A stretch of 64,000 nucleotides of DNA, from positions 62,001 to 126,000 of the forward strand of contig CABHOP010000022.1 of the NCBI GenBank assembly GCA_902168085.1, written 5' to 3'. Positions 28,823-37,931 of the stretch are shown here, piece by piece. How positions within the stretch are numbered: position 1 is the first letter of the stretch; each line of letters begins with the position of its first letter. This DNA comes from an uncultured Bacteroides sp. (GTDB lineage Bacteria > Bacteroidota > Bacteroidia > Chitinophagales > Chitinophagaceae). The translations under genes were made by a program, and so were the position numbers. The notes beneath the pieces were generated by a model. The model made no database searches. It was not told where the DNA came from and saw nothing but the letters and a program-made list of their open reading frames with translations.

Positions 28823-30070
28823 TTCTATCACGGTTATTTCAGGCAATATGCCCAGCCTTCCCGGATAACCCAGGAAGCCGAAGCCTCTGTTTACGTACAG
28901 GTACTGGTGCTCTTCCTGGTATAGCCCTGCCCATTTTTTATACACATATTTCACCGGGCTCCACCGGAAGCCGGGTATCTCTATACCAAACTGCATACCA
29001 TGTGTATGGCCCGCCAGTGTCAGGTCTATATCCGTATATTCTTTACGCACCTGCGCATCCCAGTGCGATGGATCGTGCGATAGCAATATTTTAAAAGGCA
29101 CCTGCTTTTCGTGCAGGCCGTCGTAGGCCGCATCCATCTTACCATATTTAGGAAAACCAGCTTTCGCCCCCCAGTTCTCTATGCCTACTATGGCTATTTT
29201 ATCCTCCCCTTTCTCCAGCACTACGTGTTCGTTCATCAGCAGGCGCCAGCCCATTTTACCATGGGTATCTTTCAGCCATTCCAGGTTCTTCACTTTGGCT
29301 TCCTGCGATGGCCATTGCACATAATCGCCATAATCGTGGTTGCCGAGGGTAGAATACACACCCAACGGTGCCGCAAGCCTCGAAAAAATATTGGTATAGG
29401 GCTGTATCTCGTCTGCTTTATTATTTACTAAATCGCCGGTAAAGAAGATGATATCCGGTTTTTCATCCAGCACTTTCTGCACACCCCGCTCTACAGCATG
29501 ATGATTGTCAAAGCTACCCGAATGCACATCCGATATCTGCACGATCTTCATACCTCTAAAGGCTCCCGGCAGGTTCTTGAACGAAATTTTCACACGCCTC
29601 ACCTGGTAGTTATAGCGATTGGTAATGCCATATAAAAAGCCGCCAAGTGTAGTGCCGCCCAGTATCAACGCCAGCCTTTGTATGAATACAGACCTGGTGA
29701 TACCCTGCCCTGTTGTTGGGGCATACGCTTCTGTAAACGATGCATTGGTAGCGAACAGGCTGGCTATCCACAGGAATATCCTGCGCACTTCATCGCCCAG
29801 CATTACCAGTAGTATGATGAGCTTACCTATAATAAAGCCCATGGTAAAGGCTACGTATATATTGCGTAGCATATGCGGCAGGTGTGCCCAGTTTATTTGC
29901 TTGAACAGCAGGAATCCCGACCATGTAAAAAGAGTCAGGATGATATACAGTATCAGCACGCCCGTGCGCCCAGACGGCGGCAGTGTGCGCAGTGCCGACC
30001 GCACGACTATGAAGCTGTAATACTCCGCCAGCCCAAACAGGAACAGGAAAATAATGAAGCGTGTTGCCAT
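28814..30070 (-). CDS. Membrane-anchored metallophosphoesterase (YkuE/YaeI-like)
   Basis: IVQISDVHSGSFDNHHAVERGV, DIIFFTGDLVNN, STLGNHDYGDY, LTLAGHTHGMQFG. Confidence 0.9.
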   Translation of the reverse strand: MATRFIIFLFLFGLAEYYSFIVVRSALRTLPPSGRTGVLILYIILTLFTWSGFLLFKQINWAHLPHMLRNIYVAFTMGFIIGKLIILLVMLGDEVRRIFLWIASLFATNASFTEAYAPTTGQGITRSVFIQRLALILGGTTLGGFLYGITNRYNYQVRRVKISFKNLPGAFRGMKIVQISDVHSGSFDNHHAVERGVQKVLDEKPDIIFFTGDLVNNKADEIQPYTNIFSRLAAPLGVYSTLGNHDYGDYVQWPSQEAKVKNLEWLKDTHGKMGWRLLMNEHVVLEKGEDKIAIVGIENWGAKAGFPKYGKMDAAYDGLHEKQVPFKILLSHDPSHWDAQVRKEYTDIDLTLAGHTHGMQFGIEIPGFRWSPVKYVYKKWAGLYQEEHQYLYVNRGFGFLGYPGRLGILPEITVIELV

Positions 30071-30073
30071 GTC

Positions 30074-30574
30074 TTAAAACTTCAGAAAGTTGTCTATTTG
30101 TTGATGTATCACCTGTTCGGTAGCAGGCTTCAGTATTTTGCCTTCCTTGTCTATCTCCTCGTTGATGCGGCTCAGGGGTATCTTGTCGTAAAACACATGT
30201 ACACGCAGGTAGTGCAGTATATTGGTCATATGTTCCATACCGCGCAGGTTACCGGCACGGCCATCGGCTACGCCCACCATCATCGCTTTTTTATACCACC
30301 AGCTTTTTTTAATGTCGCTGTTATCCATCAGCAGCTTCAATATGCCGGGAAAGCTGCCGTTATATTCCGGCATCACCAATACAAATTTCTCAGCAGGTAT
30401 CAGCAGGTCATGTTCTATTTTCAGCAGGTCTTCGCTGCGCTCCCATACATTATGGCCCATCAGCGATAGCAGTTTTACATCTGCCCCCTTTTCCTTCAGC
30501 AGGTTGTAGTATAGTGTGGCCACGCGCAGGGTCATGCTATCGTTCCTGTTTGTGCCCGATATTACCGTTATCAT
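30074..30574 (-). CDS. NADPH-dependent FMN reductase family protein
   Basis: VISGTNRNDSMTLRVATLYYNLLKEKGADV; FVLVMPEYNGSFPGILKLLMD. Confidence 0.85.
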   Translation of the reverse strand: MITVISGTNRNDSMTLRVATLYYNLLKEKGADVKLLSLMGHNVWERSEDLLKIEHDLLIPAEKFVLVMPEYNGSFPGILKLLMDNSDIKKSWWYKKAMMVGVADGRAGNLRGMEHMTNILHYLRVHVFYDKIPLSRINEEIDKEGKILKPATEQVIHQQIDNFLKF

Positions 30575-30733
30575 AATTACTGCGCAAAGTTAGGGGGGAT
30601 GAAGCGATAAGTTTAGCAATCTTCTGTCGATTTGTTTTATACCATTATCAAACCTGCTAATGTGCATAGGATTGAAAACTTGCAGATAATATGTTTGCAG
30701 ATATGTATATATTTATAAAGCATAATCCACTGC

Positions 30734-32356
30734 ATGAGCAAGAAACATACCGGCCCCACCACTCCTACCGCGCCATCACCTGCGGCTACTGTCAATTGGC
30801 ATATCATCCTTTTAGGTATCGTCATGCTGCTGATAATATGGGTGCGCATACGTTTGCTCTCTGTTCCGCTGGAACGGGATGAAGGGGAATATGCTTATGC
30901 AGGCAGCCGGCTATTGCAGGGAGTGATACCCTATAAAGAGGCCTACAACATGAAGCTGCCGGGTACGTACTTCATGTATGCGGCCATCATGGCTATATTC
31001 GGCAAGTCGGTGACTGGCATACATATCGGGCTGCTGTTAGTCAACCTGGTTACGATACTATTGTTGTTCTTCAGCATCAAAAAGCTATTCAATGCCACGG
31101 TAGCCTTGGTTACAGCTTCGCTATACGGGCTGATGGCACTCAGCCCCGAACTGTTTGGGTTTGCAGCACATGCCACACACTTTGTATTGCTGTTTGTATC
31201 GCTGGGGCTTTATGTCTTTGCCGGATTTGTGCAAAAGTATACGGTTCCACAAGCCTTGCTTTTCGGGCTGCTGATGGGGTTGGCGTTTATAATGAAACAA
31301 CAGGCTGTTTTTTTTATCCTGTTCGGTGGGGTTGTTTTATTAGCTGCCTTTACCAATCGCAGCCAATGGATAAGATATTTATTTCTTTACCTGCTGGGCG
31401 CAGCCACCCCCTATTTATTAGTACTGCTGATGGTGTACACAGGTGGCGTATGGGATACCTTCTGGTTCTGGACCGTGACCTATGCCCGCAGTTATGCAGG
31501 TAATGTTTCATGGGGTGCGGGTATGGAACTTTTCAGTGCTTCTTTTGTGCCTATACTAAAAGCATATAGCGTTGCAGGCCTGCTTTCTGTAGCGGGGCTG
31601 GCACTCTTGTTTACAGGCAGCTACAGCAGGCTGCAACGGATATTTACGATGGCCTTTCTGCTTTTTTCTTTCGCCAGCATCTGTCCCGGCCTTTATTTTC
31701 GCCAACATTATTTCATCACAGTGTTGCCGCCTGTAGCGCTGCTAACCGGCATAGCTATCTACTCCTTACAGCAAAGGCTTAAACAGCATGGCATTACCTT
31801 GCCCGCCATGGCCATTATCCTCATTGCCGGTATGGCTTTCGCTACGGATGGCAGCTATTATTTCAGCGATACACCCGAAGACATATCAAAAAACCTGTAT
31901 GGCGCCAACCCTTTTGCCGAATCGCCAGAACTGGGGAGCTATATCAGGCAGCATACAAAGGCTGCAGATAAAATAGCCATACTTGGCTCAGAACCCCAGA
32001 TACTTTTTTATGCAGATAGAAAGTCGGCTACGGGTTATATATACACCTACAGCCTTATGGAGCTGCACCCTTATAATGTAAAGATGCAGCAGGAAATGAT
32101 AAAGGAAATTGAAGCGAACCAACCGGAAATACTGGTCTTTTGCAAGGTCAACAGCTCCTGGGCACCCAAGCCGGAATCGCCCAATAACATTATGGAATGG
32201 TTCTTCAAATATTCGCCTACCCATTACCACCTGGAAGGCATAGCGGATATATGGGCAGAAAGTACTTCAACTATAGTTTGGGGAAAAGATGCACAGTCGT
32301 ACCATCCTAAAAGTGAAGATTGTATCCTCATCTTCAGACGGAACAAAGGTGTTTAG
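30734..32356 (+). CDS. Glycosyltransferase family 39 / ArnT-like integral membrane protein
   Basis: LERDEGEYAYAGSRLLQGVIPYKEAYNMKLPGTYFMY plus about 10 TM segments. Confidence 0.85.
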   Translation: MSKKHTGPTTPTAPSPAATVNWHIILLGIVMLLIIWVRIRLLSVPLERDEGEYAYAGSRLLQGVIPYKEAYNMKLPGTYFMYAAIMAIFGKSVTGIHIGLLLVNLVTILLLFFSIKKLFNATVALVTASLYGLMALSPELFGFAAHATHFVLLFVSLGLYVFAGFVQKYTVPQALLFGLLMGLAFIMKQQAVFFILFGGVVLLAAFTNRSQWIRYLFLYLLGAATPYLLVLLMVYTGGVWDTFWFWTVTYARSYAGNVSWGAGMELFSASFVPILKAYSVAGLLSVAGLALLFTGSYSRLQRIFTMAFLLFSFASICPGLYFRQHYFITVLPPVALLTGIAIYSLQQRLKQHGITLPAMAIILIAGMAFATDGSYYFSDTPEDISKNLYGANPFAESPELGSYIRQHTKAADKIAILGSEPQILFYADRKSATGYIYTYSLMELHPYNVKMQQEMIKEIEANQPEILVFCKVNSSWAPKPESPNNIMEWFFKYSPTHYHLEGIADIWAESTSTIVWGKDAQSYHPKSEDCILIFRRNKGV

Positions 32357-32430
32357 TTCAGTTCTATCATCAGGCTATTGATGATCTCTTCGTAAACGGG
32401 GGGCATTTCTATTGCAGCAGCTTGTAACAT
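32353..32430 (-). CDS. Candidate 25-aa small protein (MLQAAAIEMPPVYEEIINSLMIELN)
   Basis: ATG..TAA with A/C-rich CAAACAACAAACAAAAAC leader and GTTAACA repeats upstream (32484-32513). Confidence 0.3.
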   Translation of the reverse strand: MLQAAAIEMPPVYEEIINSLMIELN

Positions 32431-32657
32431 CTTGTAAGTTTTTGTTTGTTGTTTGATGGTGCGAATATAATTCACACCATTCTGTTAACACAATCAACTG
32501 TGCTTCGTTAACATCGCGTTTACAATTGCCACTCAGGCCATATCTTATAGCAACAGATATAACTGTTCATCGCAGTCCGCCAACTAAGTGCAGGTTATAC
32601 AGGAAAAAACGGTCTAAAGGCAAGCCGGGCATCTGATGAAACTATTTATATACAAGG

Positions 32658-32681
32658 GCAGGTAGCAATACCTGCTTTTTT
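32658..32681 (+). terminator. Rho-independent terminator GCAGGTA-gcaa-TACCTGC-TTTTTT
   Basis: Perfect 7-bp stem, 4-nt loop, T6. Confidence 0.8.
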
Positions 32682-32686
32682 CATTT

Positions 32687-32726
32687 GTTAGCCGTTTGTT
32701 AACCGCTTCCTAAGCTGCTGTTAACA
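32687..32726 (+). promoter_or_regulatory. Phased GTTAAC-repeat operator (GTTAGCCGTTTGTTAACCGCTTCCTAAGCTGCTGTTAACA)
   Basis: Ungapped 40-bp match in layout to 9310-9349 (minus). Confidence 0.55.
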
Positions 32727-32816
32727 CCCGGTGTTTTGATACAAGTATTTCAAAAGCCGTCGCACCTTTACATCATCAAACGAACAAACAACAACAAACA
32801 GACAAACAAACATAAA

Positions 32817-33353
32817 ATGAAAAAGATTCTTGCAATTGCCTTCATCCTTACTTCAGCCTACATGGCAAAAGCTCAAAACGCATCATCATCAGCTACACAA
32901 ACAGTTAAGCTAAACCTGGCAAATGCTATTTCTATCACTTTCGTAGATGGTGGTCGCACCGGCGGAACGGTTGACCTGAATTTCAATACGGTAAACGATT
33001 TTGCAAACGGTGTTATCTCTGGCGAGCAGCAAATGCTGGTACAATCAAACAAAAACTTCAACGTTTCTATGATGACCAACACGCAAAACTTTACATATAC
33101 AGGTTCTGCTTCGCCTGCACCGGTTGTGGCCATTGCCAACGTGCTGCAAATGATGGTGGTGAATAACAATACCGGCGGTAGCCTTTCTTACAACAACTAC
33201 GCCAGCATACCATCAGGTTCTGCTACTATCATCAACTGGGGTAGTCCCGGTGGCAACCGCACCTTTGCTGTAAAGTATAAAGCAACTCCGGGCTTCTCAC
33301 TGCCGGGTGGTACATATACAGCCAATGTGGTTTACACAGCTACACAACCATAG
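32817..33353 (+). CDS. Secreted beta-rich hypothetical surface protein
   Basis: Signal peptide MKKILAIAFILTSAYMAKAQ; beta-strand-rich sequence, GGTYTANVVYTATQP C-terminus. Confidence 0.7.
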   Translation: MKKILAIAFILTSAYMAKAQNASSSATQTVKLNLANAISITFVDGGRTGGTVDLNFNTVNDFANGVISGEQQMLVQSNKNFNVSMMTNTQNFTYTGSASPAPVVAIANVLQMMVVNNNTGGSLSYNNYASIPSGSATIINWGSPGGNRTFAVKYKATPGFSLPGGTYTANVVYTATQP

Positions 33354-33379
33354 TCTTTTTTGAGTAGATAGATATCGTG

Positions 33380-33406
33380 TAAAGCCGCCCCGTAAGGCGG
33401 CTTTCT
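33380..33406 (+). terminator. Terminator AAAGCCGCC-ccgtaa-GGCGGCTTTCTT
   Basis: 9-bp perfect stem downstream of 33353. Confidence 0.8.
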
Positions 33407-33493
33407 TATCGTTCAAAACAGATGGTGTTTTCTGTATTGCATTTAAAAGCAGATAGCATGAGCATACTTTACTTCACCGCTTCTGAATGTTTA

Positions 33494-34564
33494 CTATCTT
33501 ATCAGGTGTTCCAGTTTTTGATTGTTGAGTATGGAAATAGCCCCGTTGTTCATATCAATAAGTTTCTCGTGTTTAAACTCTGTCAGCGTACGTATCAAAG
33601 ATTCTGTAGCAGTACCGGCAATTGAAGCCAGTTCATCCCGGCTCATATTGATAGTATAACTTCCTTCTCGTTGTTTGTGGTATTTTTTACCTAACGACAC
33701 AAGCGCCCCTGCCACCTTTTTTCGAAGTGTACTGTACGCTACGCTCAACAATTGGTCTTCTTTCTCCATTAGGTTTCTGGCCAATATGGCAATGAAATGC
33801 TTCATAACCTCCGGGCATAGCTCTATGTGTTTTTCAAACTCAGTTTTCGGTATCAAAACCAGCTCAACATCTTCGGTTGCTTCCGCTGTTTCGATATGAA
33901 ATACACCTTCGAGTAAAGGGGCATAGCCAATAAAATCATCTTCACCATACAGACCCATTACCAAATCCTTTCCATCTTCGTGACTTTTATACGTCCTGAC
34001 TTTCCCCTTCTTAATAAAATATAAAAACCTGGGTGTGCTACCTTCTTTATAAATAACTTGCTTACGGCTATATTCCATAACATCGCACGCCTCCATCAGC
34101 TGCATCAAAGGATTTTGGGAAACAGCCACTGTAGGGACTGTCAATAGTTCATTCCCAGGTATGGACATTACAGGTGCCTGAGGTGAAGAGACATTGCTAT
34201 TCGTTTTAACGCGTGCCTCTACTGCAGATAGCAAATCGTTGCCCTCAAAAGGCTTGATTATGTAATCATTAGCGCCAAGATTCATAGCCATTCTAAGATT
34301 GCCCATCTCACTTTTTGAAGTCAGAAAAATAAAAGGTATATCTTTTGTTGCTGAATGTTTCTTGAGAATATGCAATACACCGAATCCATCTATACAGGGC
34401 ATCGTAATATCGCTGATAATCAGGTCAGGCTGCCCCGTTTGAGCCAATTCAACACCTTCTTTTCCATTGGCTGCAGCAAGCACGTTATGCTGTGCCAATG
34501 TTAGTAGCTCTGCCAGGTTGAGACGAATATCCTCCTCGTCTTCAATTACAAGAATTGTGGCCAT
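33494..34564 (-). CDS. Response regulator receiver - cNMP-binding - CRP/FNR HTH fusion (REC-CRP copy 1)
   Basis: REC: ILVIEDEEDIRLNLAELLTLAQ...DLIISDITMPCIDGFG...FLTSK; cNMP fold GLYGEDDFIGYAPLLEG; HTH MSRDELASIAGTATESLIRTLTEFKHEKLI. Confidence 0.92.
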   Translation of the reverse strand: MATILVIEDEEDIRLNLAELLTLAQHNVLAAANGKEGVELAQTGQPDLIISDITMPCIDGFGVLHILKKHSATKDIPFIFLTSKSEMGNLRMAMNLGANDYIIKPFEGNDLLSAVEARVKTNSNVSSPQAPVMSIPGNELLTVPTVAVSQNPLMQLMEACDVMEYSRKQVIYKEGSTPRFLYFIKKGKVRTYKSHEDGKDLVMGLYGEDDFIGYAPLLEGVFHIETAEATEDVELVLIPKTEFEKHIELCPEVMKHFIAILARNLMEKEDQLLSVAYSTLRKKVAGALVSLGKKYHKQREGSYTINMSRDELASIAGTATESLIRTLTEFKHEKLIDMNNGAISILNNQKLEHLIR

Positions 34565-34655
34565 AAAATTGGTTTGATGTGAAAAAATATCCCTTATACT
34601 GATACAGGTTCAGTAACGTAAGCAAATATTAAAATAATAATAAATAAATAGTACA

Positions 34656-34685
34656 ACATCAGTCATTCTACTAAATGACTGATGT
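34656..34685. promoter_or_regulatory. 12-bp perfect inverted repeat ACATCAGTCATT-ctacta-AATGACTGATGT upstream of REC-CRP copy 1
   Basis: Direct reading. Confidence 0.6.
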
Positions 34686-34769
34686 CAGCCTAATCGGAAG
34701 GTAGGGATGAGCAGAAATGGAGCAGCTACCCAGCGAGGGGGTGCCAGCCTGTGGTAATGTTAAGTATTA

Positions 34770-35339
34770 CTATTTGCTATGGAGCACCCAATACAGCCCT
34801 TTCACGTCCGGCTGCCATTCGGGCAATATAACTACCAATATAATCTCCTCCATAAGATCCAGCACTGTAATTGCGACGGCGATATGAAACAGCCATACGG
34901 GCCAGGTAGGCAAGAAGAAAAGCAAAATAAAAAATGTACCCTGAAGTAGCGTTGCGAATTTAGCGAGATAGGTATGAAAACTACTAAGCCTTCCATAACG
35001 GGCCAGCGCCAGGGCAACTTGTAATACATAAAGAATAAGCAGCACAGCAATCGGAAAAATTTCGTGGAGAATAAAAGCCGGCTGAAATACGAATATACCA
35101 ATAGCTGCCATCAGAAAGGTTAAATCGTCGGCCATGGAATCCAGTTTTGCGCCAAAAACACTTACCACTTTATACTTCCGTGCCAACCATCCATCAATGA
35201 GATCAGTTAAAAAGCTAAATGCCAAAAACCATTTGTACAAATCATTTCTTGCTGTAACAATAAGATAAAGCAAGAGAACCGAAGCCAATAACCGGTAAAC
35301 CGTAATTGCATTAATAATATAATAAGCGCCCTTATGCAT
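34770..35339 (-). CDS. CDP-alcohol phosphatidyltransferase family protein
   Basis: MHKGAYYIINAITVYRLLASVLLLYLI...FLTDLIDGWLARKYKVVSVFGAKLDSMADD. Confidence 0.88.
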   Translation of the reverse strand: MHKGAYYIINAITVYRLLASVLLLYLIVTARNDLYKWFLAFSFLTDLIDGWLARKYKVVSVFGAKLDSMADDLTFLMAAIGIFVFQPAFILHEIFPIAVLLILYVLQVALALARYGRLSSFHTYLAKFATLLQGTFFILLFFLPTWPVWLFHIAVAITVLDLMEEIILVVILPEWQPDVKGLYWVLHSK

Positions 35340-36183
35340 AAAAGAAAAGGTAGATAAATGCAAATGGTGCAGACCCGATAAGCGAATCGAAACGATCGAG
35401 AAAGCCACCATGCCCCGGTAGCAGATTACCGGCATCTTTTACATGGACACTTCTTTTCAACATTGATTTGGCAAAATCGCCAAAAGTACCAGACAGGTTG
35501 ATGATAAAGGCCAGCAATAACCACTGCCCCATCTCAAGCCTGCCGAACACGGCCGCATTTAGCACTGCTGCTGAGAGTGCAGCGACCAGGCCGCCTACAC
35601 TTCCTTCAATTGTTTTTCGGGGAGAGATACGTTTAAATAAACTGTTCTTCCCCATAGCCATGCCTACCAGGTAAGCGCCGGTATCTCCAAACCATAAAAT
35701 CACGAAATAGCCAAGGTTCAATAATGGGTTATATTCCATCGTTTCAGCAGGCAAAAAGCTAATATACAGGAATGTCGCCAGCGGCATACTTATCCATACA
35801 ATACCTAACAAAGTGAGTGCTGCATTTTGTATAGACGTTGATTTTTTCCTGAATAATTCGAAAAAAAGAAACGAAGTAAGTAACGGCAGAATAAGCGACA
35901 ATATCTTCGGAGCATTCAGTTTAGTGATGACAGCCCACGATATCAGAATAATCAACAATCCAACTGCTTGCCCTACAGTTTTCTGTGGAGTGTATCCGGA
36001 ACGTTGTATCAGTTGATAGTATTCTCTGGTGGTTTGGTAATTAATAATCAATACTAAAAGTAACAGCCCGTAGGGCCCGCTGAGCAATGCAATGCTAATG
36101 GCTATTACAAGCAGGATGCCGGTTATTGCCCGCTGTGATACTGAAGTGTATATTGATTGTTTTTGCCCCGAGTTTTCTCCCAT
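35332..36183 (-). CDS. cdsA: Phosphatidate cytidylyltransferase
   Basis: FKRISPRKTIEGSVGGLVAA...VHVKDAGNLLPGHGGFLDRFDSLIGSAPFA. Confidence 0.9.
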   Translation of the reverse strand: MGENSGQKQSIYTSVSQRAITGILLVIAISIALLSGPYGLLLLVLIINYQTTREYYQLIQRSGYTPQKTVGQAVGLLIILISWAVITKLNAPKILSLILPLLTSFLFFELFRKKSTSIQNAALTLLGIVWISMPLATFLYISFLPAETMEYNPLLNLGYFVILWFGDTGAYLVGMAMGKNSLFKRISPRKTIEGSVGGLVAALSAAVLNAAVFGRLEMGQWLLLAFIINLSGTFGDFAKSMLKRSVHVKDAGNLLPGHGGFLDRFDSLIGSAPFAFIYLFFYA

Positions 36184-36223
36184 AACAGATAATATATTGC
36201 ATGATCATATACCCCGCTGTTAG

Positions 36224-36994
36224 TTAATAGGCAGTCCATCCGCCATCTGCAGTAATCGTTGTACCATTCACAAAACCTGCATCATCTGAAGCAAGAAACA
36301 ATGCTACTTGCGCTACTTCCATGGGATCACTATTGCGCGGATTAAGAGCCATACCGGGCATTATCCGTTCATTCACAAGTTGCAGTGCCGGTAGGTGAGG
36401 AAAATCCACGGTGCTGCGGATGCTTGTATCCATAGCGCCGGGGGCTATGGCATTGCAACGAATACCCAACTTTGCATACATATAGCCCGTATTTTTGGTA
36501 AGCCCTATCAATGCATGCTTGCTAGCCGTATAAGCCGCACCGGCCCTGGCACCATAAAGGCCGCCAATTGATGCTATATTGATAATAACGCCTGCCTGTT
36601 TAGGAACCATTACCTTCAATACACTTCTCATAGCTTTGAATGGGCCCTCCAGGTTTATCTTCATTACCCGTTCCCAAATAGCATCGGTCACATCTGCCAC
36701 AGGGCTAAAATCATCCATTACCCCTGCATTATTTACCAATATATCTACAGTGCCGAAATTGTTTACAGCCGCCTGCACCATTGCATCTATATCCGTGGCA
36801 TTTGCCATATCGGCATAGATGGTTTTAACAGTGCCGCCCGCCGCTGTTATTTCTTTTGCTACTTCAGATAGTTTCTCTGAGTTCACATCTGCCGCTAATA
36901 CCTTAGCGCCGTTTGCTGCAAAAAGCATTGCAATAGCTTTACCCAGTCCGGAACCCGCTCCCGTTATAATTGCTACTTTATCCTCTAATTTCAT
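36224..36994 (-). CDS. SDR family oxidoreductase
   Basis: MKLEDKVAIITGAGSGLGKAIAMLFA; YTASKHALIGLTK. Confidence 0.9.
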   Translation of the reverse strand: MKLEDKVAIITGAGSGLGKAIAMLFAANGAKVLAADVNSEKLSEVAKEITAAGGTVKTIYADMANATDIDAMVQAAVNNFGTVDILVNNAGVMDDFSPVADVTDAIWERVMKINLEGPFKAMRSVLKVMVPKQAGVIINIASIGGLYGARAGAAYTASKHALIGLTKNTGYMYAKLGIRCNAIAPGAMDTSIRSTVDFPHLPALQLVNERIMPGMALNPRNSDPMEVAQVALFLASDDAGFVNGTTITADGGWTAY

Positions 36995-37055
36995 AGTGTT
37001 ATATATTTTCATTTTATCTTTCTTCAAAATGTACTATCGCTGCCATTGCCTTAAC

Positions 37056-37538
37056 TTATAAAACAAAGTAAATATTGGTTTTCCAGTTGGTGGGGTCTTT
37101 CTCTATTTCCGGGTCAGAGAGATATTCTTCTATCATCCATCTTTGTTGCAGCTTATGTTCTGCCATGTATTTACCTAAAATGGCATAAGTGTCAGACATG
37201 CTATCATAAGAACCATAGTGCGTAATAGTTACTGCTTTTGATGCAGGTATATACACATATTCAAAGCCAACAATACAGGGAGCATGTTCCGGCACAGGCA
37301 CGGCAGCGGCCAATTGCGTTTTTTTCCCGGCTTCATCAATACTGTAGTAAATGGCAACCGGAGGTTCTGTTATTTGCAGGTCATGCTGGTTGATTGCACT
37401 GTATATAGCACCATAGCTCTCTTTAAAAAAATCAGAAAGCTTATCAAATGATATTGTGCCACGCCTGGCGACATATGTTTTGGCTGGCCAGGCTATCTCT
37501 TTTGCTTCGTGAGATGTTGAGGGGGTTACCGTTTGCAT
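37056..37538 (-). CDS. GyrI-like/AraC effector-binding domain protein
   Basis: VARRGTISFDKLSDFFKESYGAIYSAINQ...PPVAIYYS...ITHYGSYDSMSDTYAILGKYM. Confidence 0.7.
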   Translation of the reverse strand: MQTVTPSTSHEAKEIAWPAKTYVARRGTISFDKLSDFFKESYGAIYSAINQHDLQITEPPVAIYYSIDEAGKKTQLAAAVPVPEHAPCIVGFEYVYIPASKAVTITHYGSYDSMSDTYAILGKYMAEHKLQQRWMIEEYLSDPEIEKDPTNWKTNIYFVL

Positions 37539-37662
37539 ATTATTGTTTTTGTGTTTAAAATTACCCGCTCGATATGCGGGAGCTACTGATATTGATTAGA
37601 TGTGCATATGACATTTATCACTTGCGTATATCATTCAGCCAAACTCCAAAACGTTCCCAATA

Positions 37663-37869
37663 TCATAGCACCAACATCCAGAGAGATACTTTGGGTACGG
37701 GTGTTTCTGCCGGCGCTTGCCGTTCCGGTTTTTCCGGAGGAATTATTTCCGGTTTGTCAGGCGGCAAAGGCGGTGCATCGGGCGTCTGCTTTCCCGGTAT
37801 TTCTGCCGGCCGTTCCGGGATGGGATGTTCAAGAGGTTTTTTCTCTCCCTGATATTTATTGTGATTCAT
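37663..37869 (-). CDS. Small proline-rich protein
   Basis: MNHNKYQGEKKPLEHPIPERPAEIPGKQTPDAPPLPPDKPEIIPPEKPERQAPAETPVPKVSLWMLVL. Confidence 0.4.
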   Translation of the reverse strand: MNHNKYQGEKKPLEHPIPERPAEIPGKQTPDAPPLPPDKPEIIPPEKPERQAPAETPVPKVSLWMLVL

Positions 37870-37931
37870 AACATAAAATTTAATCGATTGCATACTTTGC
37901 TATCGCCGGGTTTAATATCTATCGCATAAAA

